Assembly (NCBI RefSeq): GCF_036898095.1
Contig: NC_090729.1
Coordinates: 73,801,683 to 73,865,682 of the forward strand
DNA from: Palaemon carinicauda
Taxonomy: Eukaryota; Arthropoda; Malacostraca; Decapoda; Palaemonidae
Direction: 5' to 3'
Length of the DNA: 64,000 nucleotides
Numbering within the stretch: the stretch's first letter is position 1; the number at the start of each line of letters is the position of its first letter. The translations under genes were made by a program, and so were the position numbers. The notes under the pieces are model-generated. The model ran no database searches. It saw only the letters and a program-made list of their open reading frames with translations, and was not told the DNA's origin. Of the stretch, positions 25,569 through 37,273 are shown piece by piece.

Positions 25569-26565
25569 TCATCTCGTGCACTTGCTTCGCATAATGTTTA
25601 TAGAAGACTCTGGATGATTTCCCACCCATATAGAGCGGAGCCTTTCAAAGTCCATGTGTTGAAAAAAATTCAATGAAGAAGCAACTTTTTTTGAATCGTG
25701 ACCTGCGGGTGTGCTGTCAGAATCCGCTCTGCGAATAAAGTAGGTGAGTTTCGCTCTCAGTTGTCTTAGGGATAAGTTTGATCCTGAGGTTTCGCCTCGG
25801 AAGAGCTGTCCCTCCTTGAAGTCGGAAGTTCTTCGAAGATAGACCTTGAGACACTCTACTGGGCATAGAGAGACATCTTCCTTCAGTGGGCAGATTCTCC
25901 AATGACCCCACCTTTTGATGGGTAGCTCGTTCTTGGTGAGAAAGCCAGGATCAGGGAAGAGATTCAGTTCTCCTGTGTCTAGGAACTGAATATGGCCTTC
26001 ATTTCTGGATAGGGCCACTATTTCACTAACTCTAGCCCCTGAGGCTATTGCAAACAGAAATATAACTTTCTGTGTTAGATCCTTTAGGGTACAATCCTCA
26101 TTGTTCAGATTCGAAGCATAATGCAAGACTTTGTCCAACGACCATGTTATGGGCTTTGGAGGGGTTGCTGGCTTGAGTCTAGAGCATGCTTTTGGTATCT
26201 TATTGAAGATTTCACCTGTGAGGTCCACCTGAAAGGCATACAGAAGAGGTCTAGTCAGAGCCTACTTACGCGCAGTTATTGTGGTGTAAGCAAGGCCTTG
26301 TTCGTGTAGGTGGATGAAGAAAGAAGGACAGAAATCTATTGATATTTCTGTTGGTTTCCTTGCTTTCACAGAGGAAACCCACTTCTTCCAAGACGATTCA
26401 TATTGTCTCCTAGTTGAACTTGACTTGTACTCTTCAATGGAATCGATTTTGTCCTTTGAGATCCAAAACCTTTTCTTCGCTGCTAGGGCGAGAAAATCGT
26501 GAGAGGTAGGTTGTTGGTTCTCAATGATGAAGCATAAACAGTCGACTTCTAAACCAGTTGAGATA
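25569..26565 (-). pseudogene. Tyrosine recombinase of DIRS-A copy 2, catalytic residues damaged
   Basis: The core-binding domain (STRRQYESSWKKW, about 26375-26410) and the catalytic domain (ASGARVSEIVALSRNEGH with the first Arg) are clear. The HxxR box reads HDSKK instead of HDPRK, so the second catalytic arginine is replaced by lysine. A one-base loss just before the tyrosine segment shifts the frame: the sequence for WKSSRVF and the HY pair is readable only in another frame. A stop at 26262-26264 splits the protein. The element could not integrate with this enzyme. Confidence 0.85.
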
Positions 26566-28452
26566 AAAACTGGGTTCGGCAGAGGAAACAACTTCAGTTT
26601 CAATTCTAGAACTAGAAGGAGCAAATTGCTTCTGGGCCATTTGGGGGCCACTACTGCAGCTGTTCCTCTGAAGGATCTTAGCTTGTCGAGGACTTTTAGC
26701 AGGAGATTGGTTGGTGGAAACAGGAAGATCCAATTCCATCTGTTCCAGTCAAGAGACATGGCGTCTATTGCTTCTGCTTGAGGGTCCTCGTAAGGGGCAA
26801 CATAACAAGGTAGTTTCTTGTTGTCGCTCGTTGCGAAGAGGTCGATCTGTAGTTCCGGGACTTTTTCCGGGATGAAGGAGAATGAGTCTGCATCTAGGGA
26901 CCATTCTGTCTCTATCAGCTTTTGCCTGGATAGAGCGTCCACCGTCACATTGCGGAACCCTTGAAGGTGAACTGCTGATAAATGCCATCTTCTCTTCCTA
27001 GCCAGGCGGAAGATGGCTAACATCACGTGACTGATGTGAGGTGATCTCGAGCCTTGTCTATTTAGACATTTTACTATCACTTCGTTGTCCAGGACCAGTC
27101 TGATGTGGACTGCTATGCGAAGGGATATTTTCTTCAACATCAGGAAGACTGCCATAGCCTCCAAGATGTTGATGTGAAAAGTTTTCAACTGGTAGGACCA
27201 ATTTCTTTGCACTTTCCTTCCTTGCGAATGGTCTCCCCATCCTTCCAGGGAGGTGTCCGTGTGTATCACCACTGATGGTTGTGGTGGTTGCAAGAGAATT
27301 GTCCGTGTCAGGCTCTTGGCTGTTGAACACGGCCTTAATAGCGTGCGCAATCGGGTCGGGGTCAACCTTTGTTGATCTCTTCGAGCGTTTGATGCATATC
27401 TTCTCCAGACTCCTGACGCATCCTTTAGCTGTGCTTTTAGCACTGGGTCTGTCACTGCTGCAAACTGGAGAGCCCAATACTCCTTCCTGTTGGCGTCATG
27501 AAATCCTCTTGTGTTGGATTAGTCTCTTGACAGATGCTGCTATCTTTCTCCTCTTCTTTAATGGAATGGAGAGGTGGTGTGACTGTAAGTTCCAATGGAT
27601 TCCTAACCATTGAAACTTCTGAGCTGGAGAAAGGCGAGACTTCTTGCGATTGATCTTGAAGCCCGGGTGTTCCAGGAAGTGGATCACCTTTCCCGCCGCT
27701 TGCAGACAAGTAGTCTTGGATGCTGCCCACACCCGCCAATCGTCCAGGTATGCTACTACTTGTACTCCATCAGAGCGTAGTTGCTGGACAATTGTGTCTG
27801 TTAGCTTTGTAAATACCCTTGGGGCTATGTTTAGTCCAAAGGGCAGGGCTGTGAAGACAAATTTTGTCTTCTGTAGCCTGAATCTTAGGTAAGAGGAGAG
27901 GGGGGGAGATTGACTGGTAGGTGCCAGTAAGCATCTGCTAGGTCTATTGAGACTGTGTATGCCCCTTTTGGTAGAAGGGTCCTTATGTGTTGCAAGGTAA
28001 GCATCCGGAACTTGTTGTTCTCCATGAATTTGTTGAGTGGAGAAAAGTCTAGAATGACTGAGTTTGTCCGAGTCTTTCTTGGGAACACAAAACAGCCTTC
28101 CCTGGAATTTGATGGACTTTACTTTTCTTATTACCTTCTTGTTCAAGAGTTCTGAGGTATATTCTTCCAACAACGGGGTGGAGTGTTGTAAGAATTCTGG
28201 AAAAGGGGGTGGATTTTTGTTCCATTTCCAACCAAGTCCATTTGTGATTAGGCTGTGGGCCCAGGGATCGAAGGTCCAACGATCCCGAAAGTGGAAAAGT
28301 CTGCCTCCTACCTGGAACCTCTCATTGTTTAGAGGTTCCTGAGGACTTGTTTCCGTAACCGCGTCCTCCTCTACACTTTGGGGGGTTTCTGGAGGATCCT
28401 CTTTTTGGGCCTTTACTTTTGTAGGGCCGAAAGGTGGTCGTGTGCCTCTCAA
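26493..28452 (-). pseudogene. RT-RNase H-methyltransferase-like polyprotein, DIRS-A copy 2
   Basis: The open frame begins by 28452, inside the end of gag and in the +1 frame. It shows VGGRLFHFRDRWTFDPWAHS, FQGRLFCVPKKDS, LPFGLNIAP and YLDDWRVW (27732-27750). Two compensating frame changes alter about 65 residues between the PKKDS box and the LRFRLQK segment. Another change near 27490 moves the reading to the frame with IHTDTSLEGWGDH (RNase H), RNVTVDALSR and LDWNRWNWIFLFPP. The RNase H and recombinase frames are fused into one open frame here, unlike copy 4 where they are separate and overlapping. Confidence 0.85.
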
Positions 28453-30279
28453 AATCTGGGTTAAAGACAGGTGACTGAGCCACCAGCTGCTGAGGGACCA
28501 TCTGGAAGGTGGTTTGCAGCTGGGCTACCATTTAAGGCACTGTGGCCATGGTCACGGCCGGAAGTTGTGAAGGTCTACGTGGTCTCTTTGCCTTTCTGTT
28601 CTTTGGCTGGAGACCATTGTCTGAGGAAGATTTCCTTTTTGAAGACATGCCCCACTTTTGGAGAAGGTTCCTATTCTCCATGGCGGCTTTGGCAATGACT
28701 TCTTGAACTAAATCTTGTGGGAAAAGGTCTCTGCCCCAGATGCATGATGAGATTAGCTTTCTGGGTTAGTGTTTTACTGTTGCTGCAGCAAACACATGCT
28801 CTCTACAGGTCCTCCTTGACCTGACAAAGGCATATAAGTCCTTCACAAGGGTACCCATGTGGGACTTAGCTAAGACCATGGACATGTCTGGGGCACTAGT
28901 TAGGCCTGCACACATTTCCAGGCAGTTCTGATGAGACAAGGAAGCGGCAAGTCTTTCTTTCGTCTCCTGTTCCCTTCTCAAAAGATGGTCTGGCAACTTT
29001 TGAAGGTTCTCATTAAACTGCTGGCCTGCTATCTCCGGATCCAACTTTGAGACGGAGAAGGTTAGATGTACCTCTTTCCACTTCTCCTCGCAGGTGGGCA
29101 AGGCTAGAGATAATGGTTTACATTCCTCTAGAACTGGGCAGGGTTTGCCCTCTTCGACTGCTTTCATGACACAGTCAAGGGCTTTTCCGAAAAGGGGAAA
29201 GCTCTAGAGGAAGGAGCAATGAAGGTTGGGTACTTCTTGCTCAATGCTAAGACATTGGAGTTGGTATATCCAGCTCCTTTCAGGGTCTTGGTCAGGATGG
29301 CTTGTGCCTTGTCGTCCTTGGGTACCGTCTCCTCGCGGGATGCAGGTTCATCTCGCAGTCTCACATAGCAATCTGGGTACGCTGAAAAGCTGGGCCAGAA
29401 TGGAAGATCTTCATGAGGTTTGGCCCCCAAACTTCTCGGAGATATAAAGCTTCCCATTCATCATGGTCAAGTGCTCCATATACTTCCAGGGGTTGGTTTC
29501 GGAGCAGTGAGGGAGGTCAGATACTTTAAGGGGCTTAGCAGAGCCCCTGGAAGTGCCAGGGCATTTCCCTTCTTGTACCTCTGTCTTCGTCTCTTTGAGA
29601 TTTTGCATTATCTCTTCTTGTTTCTTCCAGAACACTGCCAACATCTGCTGGATAGACTCTAGGAGCTCCTGTCGACCTGTGTAGTCGGTTGGGGAGTTGG
29701 GGCTTAAGAGGTTGACGGCATAGGTTGATATGCCGTCACAGAGAACTGAGGGTCCTTAGTCACCGTCGAAACGGATCCTTCTTCCTCCGTTGGTGGTTGA
29801 ACCACTTCTTCTTTAGGGCCTTCTTGCAGTAGGTCCTGTTTGGTGTCAGTGGACACCTCCGACATCCGTTCTTGATGGATGTCCATGCCTTCAAGTGCCT
29901 TATTGATGTCCACGTCCATTTCCAGTAGAATGAAAGGAGGCTGGACCTGTTCCTGGGGCACTACCGCACTGGATTGCGCCTTAGGGGACAGAAGGCACCT
30001 AAGAGATTGGTTAGGTAGGTAAGGTCTCGGAGAGTTCTTCTGGAACCCTCTTACCCACCTACGAAGGGTTTCCCTTGCTGTGTCCCTTGCCTCCGTGGTG
30101 GCAGGGATATCTTCTCCAAAGCCGTTGGTCAGCACGGTCGAGCAGTTGAAGCAACCCTTCGGGTCTCAGTATCTCAGGGATCCAGATATGATGCAGCAGG
30201 GGGCATGAGACCTGCACATCGTATGCCCACAAGAGTCCTTACTCTTGTGGTTGCAGAACACTATTGCACACGTCACCAT
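28322..30279 (-). pseudogene. Gag-like protein of DIRS-A copy 2, fragmented
   Basis: The start is the ATG at 30279, nine bases after the conserved splice acceptor. The N-terminal Cys/His array is present (FCNHKSKDSCGHTMCRSHAPC region, 30195-30270). A stop replaces the conserved Trp of the WDP motif near 30163. Later pieces include VRGFQKNSPRPYLP, the acidic middle, NPWKYMEH, VLAKSHMGTLVKDLYAF and the basic/Arg-Gly tail ending at 28322. Several frame changes (near 29160, 29440, 29650) break the frame. It is clearly the same protein as in the other copies. Confidence 0.8.
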
Positions 30280-30288
30280 TGGCTCCTC

Positions 30289-30424
30289 CTGTAAATTAAA
30301 AAAGGTGAAATGAGTATACAGTTGTTTATATCATTGATATGTAAATGGATACTTTTAATAGTAATATATTATATTTAATAGCTTAGGATAGTAAGCTAGA
30401 AAGGAAATAGGAGACACATATCTG
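30289..30424 (-). other. Leader intron equivalent in DIRS-A copy 2, donor lost
   Basis: The acceptor (polypyrimidine then TTTACAG, G at 30289) is intact. The donor position (about 30418-30424) reads CAGATATGTG where copies 1 and 3 have CAAGTATGTG, so the GT is mutated to AT. If the intron is real, this copy would splice poorly. Confidence 0.4.
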
Positions 30425-32221
30425 TGTTTCCTCTCCAGGCACTCGCTGAGACCTCCGTCAATATTAATATTTAAATTCCCTATAAGGGAGAATACAAGGT
30501 AGAACGACTCCCGTACGTAGAGCCGGAGATAGTGAATTTTTATACTACCTTCTCCACCTGTAGAATATTATTATTGAACGGTGTTTATAAGCGTTCCGAT
30601 GATCAAAGGATTCATCAGGATGTTGAGGGATTACTTTAATTTCAACATGTTATGCGGTCCCAACAATAGACTGTGATAGGATACACAGAGTATGTTAGAA
30701 ATACTTGTACTACTGTATTGTTGTATACTGTAGTTTTACCAACTACTGTATTGTTTTATACTGTAGTTTTACCAACTACTGTATTGTTGTATACTGTAGT
30801 TTTACTGGTATACTACTGGGGTTAGGCTAGTACCTGGCAGCACCAACTGATAGAGAGAGAGAAATAATGGAAAGGAGAATCTCCTATTATTATGGTTTAG
30901 CACAATAATTGGAAGTGTAGGAGGGCTACTGCCACCTACTGTCTCCTTGCCAGAATGAGAGTTCTAATGGAAGGGGAGGAATGCATCTGATACTAGCTTC
31001 CATCCATCCACAACTTTTGCCAACGGCTGTACTGCCGGTTGCAAGGTTTGTGGATGGCAGGCCAAGACAGGGCTGAAGAATTCTCAATAAATTATTGGGT
31101 TTCCCACCGGCAGCCATCTCGGCCGGCTCAGTCTTTCCCCTCGGGGCATTCACCTCCGGAGAAGGAAGGACATAAGGAGGAAGTGGCCGAGGTGGCAACC
31201 TAACTGCCACTGGTAGGGTCCCAGCCAGCAACGCAGTCAACCAGGCAAGCCAGGATGACTGTCAGAATACCAGCGAAAGAATGTTGTGACGGCTAGGCTG
31301 ACACTAAAGAAGAGAGAGGAGAGGGGAAAGGGTCTTATCGTTCATGGGGGAGAAAGGCGGCGACAAGTATGCCGCCTACTTTCGACTGAAAACTAAGGAA
31401 GCATGGCTTCCTGTGCCGATGACGTCGTGGTTGGCAGAGGAACAAAGATTCCCCTGTCGGCGACATTGTCCGCTGCAAGACAGTACACCCTAAGCTACCA
31501 TCTTACTTCAGAGCCGGGATACTCGGCGGAAAAGAAGACAGACGGTGTAAGACTATCTAAGTCAAGCCAGAGTTTACTAATCGACAGCGATGACGAAAGA
31601 TAGGGGTTGCCGCCTGTAATGGCGGCGGCTCAGGAAGGGAGGAAGGGTTTAGCCTCGTTTCTCTAAAAGAGAAAAATATCGAACCTTATCCATAAATTCT
31701 AGGGGATAAATGTCCCCATCCGAATTAATAAGGAATGATATGGTGAGGTTAACCAATGGGAATTACTTTACTAACGTATACATAACGAGTGAGGCTAGCC
31801 TAACCCCGGTGGGGACCGCGGCCAAGGTTGGTACCACTGGGGTCCCCAGCGTATACGAAAAGTAAAGTTACATATCGGAAGAGGAATAATTAAATAATGT
31901 AGTATGCAATATCTTCACTAGTATAATTTGCCTAACTAACTAGAAAAATTTTTTTATAGCTAAATACCGGGATTGTCGCATTACTGACCAAATAAAATGT
32001 ATTTATGACGAACAACAGCGGTTTCAAAATGGCCGCCTCCGGTGTCGGCTACGCTCAACCAAACACTTAAATTACACAAATTTAACTGCGAGAAGGGAGC
32101 CTTAAAATTATATGCAGGAAAGATTAGATACTCAACTTTCCAGAGGATGAAGATGCTGGAGATTGCATGATAATATTTCAAAATCCGTAACAAACACCGG
32201 GAATAGCGTGGGAGTGCACTT
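30425..32221 (-). other. 5' leader of DIRS-A copy 2
   Basis: Non-coding GC-rich leader sharing blocks with copies 1 and 3. It includes three tandem 33-base units around 30711-30809 (TACTGTATTGTTGTATACTG core). Open frames here are not conserved between copies. Confidence 0.6.
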
Positions 32222-32840
32222 GAGATACTACCACTAGAGAGTTATGGGGTCTTTTGACTGGCCAGACAGTACTACATTGGATCCTCCTCTCTGGTTACGG
32301 TTCATTTTCCCTTTGCCTACATACACACTGAATAGTCTGGCATATTCTTTACATATTCTCCTCTATCCTCATACACCTGACAACACAGATTACCAAGCAA
32401 TTCTTCATCACCCAAGGGGTTACTGCACTGTACTTGTTCAGTGCCACTTTCCTCTTGGTAAGGGTAGAAGAGACTCTTTAGCTATGGTAAGCAGCTCTTC
32501 TAGGAGAAGGACACTCCAAAATCCAACCACTGTTCTCTAGTCTTGGGTAGTGCCATAGCCTCTGTACCATGGCCTTTCACTGTCTTGGGTTAGAGTTCTC
32601 TTGCTTGAGGGTACACTCGAGCACACTCTCCTATCTTATTTCTCTTCCTCTTGTTTTGTTAAAGTTTTTATAGTTTATATAGGAGATATTTATTGTTGTT
32701 ACTCTTCTTAGAATATTTTATTTTCCTTTTTTCCTTTCCGCACTGAGCTATTTTCCCTGTTGGAGCCCCTGGGCTTATAGCATACTGCTTTTCCAACTAG
32801 GGTTGTAGCTTAGTAAGTAATAATAATAATAATAATAATT
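32222..32840 (+). mobile_element. Dispersed repeat with (TAA)n tail, copy 2
   Basis: Nearly identical to the minus-strand copy at 13864-14520, running from TGAGATACTACC to a (TAA)n tail at 32819-32840. It splits the 5' leader/terminal repeat of DIRS copy 2 and is therefore a later insertion. The shared 98-codon frame (32244-32540) has no recognised domain. Confidence 0.7.
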
Positions 32841-33153
32841 AAAGGAATGATGAGCCGTAGTAGTACGGAAAGGAGGTCCACCGGATACCTTGATAACGGC
32901 TCCCCTTTCGTTCGCCACTCTTCCCCCTCAAAGAGTTAAATCTATTCGGGGTGAAGATTGCTATGTGTCGTATCAAAAAATACGTCCCCTGATATTATGC
33001 AATATCCTTAAAGCTATATTAAGGATACTCGCGCCAGGAGTTAGAATTCTGGAGACGTATGGTTAATTCTCGGGGAGTATCACTGTAGCAAATATCCCTT
33101 AGAAAGCTACCTAAGGAACTTTCCATCAGGACGACACGGCCGAGCCCAAAAAA
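32841..33153 (-). repeat. 5' inverted terminal repeat of DIRS-A copy 2
   Basis: It matches 41217-41534 and, inverted, 33154-33505. It ends CCATCAGGACGACACGGCC then GAGCCCAAAAAA, immediately followed by CGGATTC of copy 3. This is the head-to-tail junction of the tandem pair. Confidence 0.8.
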
Positions 33154-33690
33154 CGGATTCTGAAGCGAAGCGAAAAATCTATTTTTGGGTGAGATAGCCA
33201 TGTCATCCTTTATGGAAGGTTCCTATTGGTAGCTTTCTAAGGGATATTTGGCTACAATGATATTCCCAGAGAATTGACCTTTAGGTCTCCAGAATTCCAA
33301 CTCCTGGCGCGAATATCCTTAAAATTTCTCTCAAGGATATCGCATAATATTAGGGGACGTATATCTTGATACGACACATAGCAATCTTCACCCCGATTAG
33401 CGTTTTCATTTTGAAAGGGAAGAGTGGCGAAAACAGAAGGGGAGCCATTATCAAGGTTACCCTTCCTCCTGTACAATTACGAATATCCAAGATGGCGCTC
33501 ATTCCTTGTAGCATTGAGCATGGTGCTACAGATATGGTAGTTTCGGGAGGGATCTTGCCTAGGCCTTTTCTATTGAAAAGGAGGGCGGGTCCATCAGGAC
33601 GAAATAGCTATCTCACCCAAGAATAGATTTTTCACTTCGCTTCAAAATCCGTTATTTGGGCTCAAGCCATGTCGTCCTGATGGAAGTTTA
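33154..33690 (-). repeat. 3' inverted terminal repeat plus ICR, DIRS-A copy 3
   Basis: The body at 33200-33505 is the inverted counterpart of 41217-41500 (shared words: AAGGTTCCTATTGGTAGC, CCAAGATGGCGCTCATTCC). At 33601-33651 the outer end reappears inverted (CTCACCCAAGAATAGATTTT). It is followed by TTTGGGCTCAAGCCATGTCG, the outer end of the 5' repeat. This composite is the internal complementary region. Confidence 0.82.
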
Positions 33691-34476
33691 CCAGAGAATT
33701 ACCAGAAAGTAGTGTATCTGTGGATTTTCATAGGTGCCTTAACCTTGGGACAAATTTTTCTTTGGTAATCCGGACCATTGAGACATATGACGTTACCGTT
33801 ATACGTTATTACCACTAATCATATACAATACAATGTTAGGGCTTCCAGCCACCTGCAGGGAAGTCATACTAGACAGTAGAAAATGGGTCTCAAGGTTTGC
33901 ATATATTGTATGAAGAGACATAGTATCAACTAGATATACAAGAGTCTCACGGCTTGTATATACTTTTGGAACAAAAGTATCAACTATATTTATTGTCCAT
34001 AAACATACAATAATATGAGGTTTACTTAGGTAAGTAAGTAAGAGAACTCTGCCTATACTTTATGATAATTGTGGGGCGAAATAAGACGCAATTACACTTT
34101 CATAGACATTCATTCACGGTAAATGACTAACGATAGAATAACACGTGTAATATATATTAATATATATTAAGAGAATTATGCATATATACAACATAATACA
34201 GAAAAATTTTTCTACCTGAAAGGAAAGAAATGATTAGTGCCACTATGAAATTTGAAAATTTAATAAAATTTTCTAATATACTTTTCTGTAAATGTTGGAT
34301 ATTATCAACACTGTGTAAAGTACACACGGCACGAGTGTATAATTCTACACCTGAGATTTTTGAACAGTCTTTAATGTCACCATGGTGACACTCGCTTAAA
34401 AGGTATTGCACTGGAAGGTGTCAACACCTTTTCACCCTAATTGAGAGTACCAATCAATTCACTGTTCATCGCAGTA

Positions 34477-35500
34477 CTAGACAACAGGTTTCAATACACT
34501 ACCTGCTGCCACCACATGATGCTTCAACTCATGCATTTGCTTTGCATAATGTTTACAGAATACTCTGGATGACTTCCATCCAGTGTATGAGCAAAGACGC
34601 TCAAAGTCCATATACTGAAAAAAGTTCAGTGATGAAGCAATTTTTCTTGGATCATGACCTGCCGGTGTACTGTCAGGATCCGCTCTGCGAATAATGTAGG
34701 TGAGCTTCACCCTCAGTTGTTTTAGGAATAAGTTTGATCCTGAAATTTCTCCATTAAAGAGCTGTCCTCCCCTGAAGTCTGAAGTTCTTCGAAGATAGAC
34801 CTTTAGACATTCTACTGGACACAGAGAGACATCTTCCTTCAGAGGGCAGATTTTCCAGGGACCCCATCTCTTAGTGGGTAGCTCGTTTTTGGCGAGAAAG
34901 GTTGGATCAGGAAAAAGATTCAGTTCTCCCACTTCTGTGAACTGAATATGGCCCTCGTTTCTGGATAGGGCCACTATTTCACTAACTCTAGCCCCTGAGG
35001 CTATAGCGAACAGGAAAATAACTTTTTGAGTTAGATCCTTAAGAGAGCAATCTTCATTGTTCACTGTTGAAGCATAATCTAGGACCTTGTCCAAGGACCA
35101 TGAAATGGGCTTCGAAGGAGCTGCACGCCTAAGTCTAGCACATGCCTTTGGGACCTTGTTAAAGATTTCGCTCGACAGGTCCACGTGGAAGGCGTATAGA
35201 AGAGGTCTAGTCAGAGCCGACTTACACGTAGTTATCGTGTTGGCTGCCAGACCTTGTTCATGAAGGTGGATAAAGAAGGACAAAAGTCCATTGAGATTTC
35301 TTTCGGTCCTTTTGCTTTGAAGAAAGCAACCCCCTTTTTCCAAGACGATTCATATCGTCTTCTGGTTGACTTGGACTTCTATTCTTCTAAGAGGTCTATA
35401 CTGCCTTTTGAGATCCCAAACCTTTTCTTAACCGTTAAGGCGAGAAAATCATGAGATGAAGGTTTTGGGTTCTCTGTGATGAAGCGAATACAGTCGACTT
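34477..35500 (-). pseudogene. Tyrosine recombinase of DIRS-A copy 3, catalytic domain intact
   Basis: One open frame (34477-35343) covers the end of the core-binding domain and the complete catalytic domain. All expected catalytic residues are visible: Arg in ASGARVSEIVALSRNE, His and Arg in AGHDPRKIASS, and a C-terminal GWKSSRVFCKHY whose Tyr is the likely nucleophile. The family normally shows R, HxxR and Y, and this copy retains them. The N-terminal part (EVDCIRFITEN, FGISKGSIDLLEE, 35390-35500) is separated by frame changes at about 35260-35390. The stop is at 34477. It is the best-preserved recombinase in the window. Confidence 0.87.
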
Positions 35501-37260
35501 CTGAACCTGTTGAGGTAGTGCTGGGTTTGGTGGAGGGACCAGCCTCAGCTTCAGTTCCATTATCAGAGGGGACCAGTTGCTCTTGGGCCACTTGGGAGCC
35601 ACTAGAGCTGCCGTTCCTCGGAAGGATCTCAGCCTGTTGAGGACCTTCAGTAGGAGATTGGTCGAAGGGAACAGGTAAATCCGGTTCCATCTATTCCAAT
35701 CGAGGGACATGGCGTCCGTCGCCTCCGCTAGAGGGTCCTCGTATGGGGCTACATATCGAGGTAGTTTCTTGTTGTCGCTCGTCGCGAAGAGATTGATCTG
35801 CAGTTCCGGGACTTGTTGTAAAATGAAGGAGAATGAGTCTGCGTCTAGGGATCATTCTGACTCTATCAGCTAGAGCCTGGATAGAGCGTCCGCCGTCACA
35901 TTGCGGCCCTTGAAGGTGAACTGCTGATAGGTGCCATCTCTTCTTTTCCGCCAGACGGAAGATGGCCAATATCACATGGTTGATATGGGGTGATCTCGAG
36001 CCTTGTCGGTTCAGACATCTCATTATCACTTCGCTGTTCAGGATCAGCCTGATGTGGGCTGATCTGTGAGGGGAGAGTTTTTTCAACATCAAAAGGACTG
36101 CCGTGGCCTCCTAAATGTTGATGTGAAAGGTCTTGAACAGAGAAGACAAAGTCCCTTGGACTTTCCTTTGATGGGAGTGACCTCCGCATCCTTCTGATGA
36201 GGCATCCATGTGGATGGTTATCGATGGCGGAGGTGGTTGTAAGGGCACAGTCCTCTTTAGGTTCTTGGCTTTCGACCATGGCTTGAGAAGTGATCGTAGT
36301 AAGGTCGGTATCGGTCTTCTTTGATCTCTTCGAGCGTTTGATGCGTATTTTTTCCAGACTCCTGATGCATCTTTCAGCAGTGCTTTTAGCACTGGGTCTG
36401 TCACTGCTGCGAACTGGAGAGAGCCCAGTACTCTTTCCTGTTGGCGCCTTGAGATCCTGTCGGATTTCAGTAGTCTCTTGACAGACCCTACGATCTCTCT
36501 CCTTTTCCCTGGGGGAATGGAAAGGCGGTGTGACTTCAAGTTTCAATGGATTCGCACCCATTGAAACTCCTGAGCTGGAGAAAGTCGAGACTTCTTGAAG
36601 TTGATCTTGAATACAGGATGTTCCAGGAACTGGATCACTTTCTTGGATGCCTGCAGACAAGCTGTCCTGGATGCTGCCCATACCAGCCAGTCGTCCAGGT
36701 ACGCTGCTAACCGAACGCCTTCCAGGCGTAGTTGTTGAACGACTGCGTCTGCAAGTTTCGTGAATATCCTTGCGGCTATATTTAATCTGAAGGGCATGGC
36801 TCTGAAGACGTACTTTTTCGTCTGTAGCTTAAATCCTAGGTAGGAGGAGAGGGGGCGGTTGACTGGAATATGCCAGTAAGCATATGCCAGGTCTATTGAG
36901 ACTGTATACGTCCCTTTTTGGTAATAAGGTCCTTATGTGCTGAAGGGTTAACATCCTGAACTTGCTGTTCTCGATGAACTTGGTGAGTGGTGACAGGTCC
37001 AGAATGACTCTGAGTTTGTCTGAGTCCTTCTTGGGAACACAAAACAGCTTTCCCTGGAATCTGATGGACTTTGCCCTCCTTATTACCTGCTTGCTCAATA
37101 GTTCTAGGGTATATTCTTCCAGTACGGGGGTGGAGTGTTGGAAGAATTGAGGAAATGATGGCGGAGGCTTGCTCTAGCTCCATCCAAGTCCGTTCTTGAT
37201 TAGGCTGTGGGCCCAAGGATCGAAGGTCCAACGATCCTGAAATTGTTGGAGCCTTCCTCC
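35435..37260 (-). pseudogene. RT-RNase H-methyltransferase-like polyprotein, DIRS-A copy 3
   Basis: RT motifs occur in several frames: FCVPKKDSDKLRVILDLSPL (36990-37050) and PFRLNIAARIF then YLDDWLVW (36687-36701). RNase H (IHMDASSEGCGGH, near 36180-36215) has a Cys where other copies have Trp. The LNSEVIMRCLNRQGSRSP segment lies near 36000-36050. The methyltransferase-like end has LDWNRWNRIYLFPS (35690-35710). At least four frameshifts and one stop (36543) break it. A short deletion near 35905 removes part of the RNVTADALSR junction. Confidence 0.85.
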
Positions 37261-37273
37261 TACCTGAAGCATC

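Larger units (their letters stand above)
22491..33153 (-). mobile_element. DIRS family A, copy 2, complete ends but disrupted
   Basis: The 3' end is at 22491 (CGGATTTTGAGCAAAGCGAA), after a short TA array. The 5' end is at about 33153, directly against the 3' end of copy 3. The element carries two later insertions: a TIR element (23405-25193) in the 3' region and a (TAA)n-tailed repeat (32222-32840) in the 5' leader. Gag, pol and recombinase are all present but frameshifted. Without the inserts it would be about 8.2 kb, matching copy 3. Confidence 0.88.

Noticed and set aside
31403..31603. Short ORFs in the DIRS-A leaders (also 39842-40561, 10497-10700) as leader proteins
   Set aside because: Not conserved in frame or sequence between the homologous leaders.
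33154..33660. A stand-alone MITE of about 500 bases with 45-base TIRs (also at 22491-22990 and 59101-59630)
   Set aside because: It looks like a MITE in isolation. Each case is followed by DIRS-A 3' sequence, and the body matches the inverted repeat at the far end of the DIRS, so it is the 3' repeat plus ICR.
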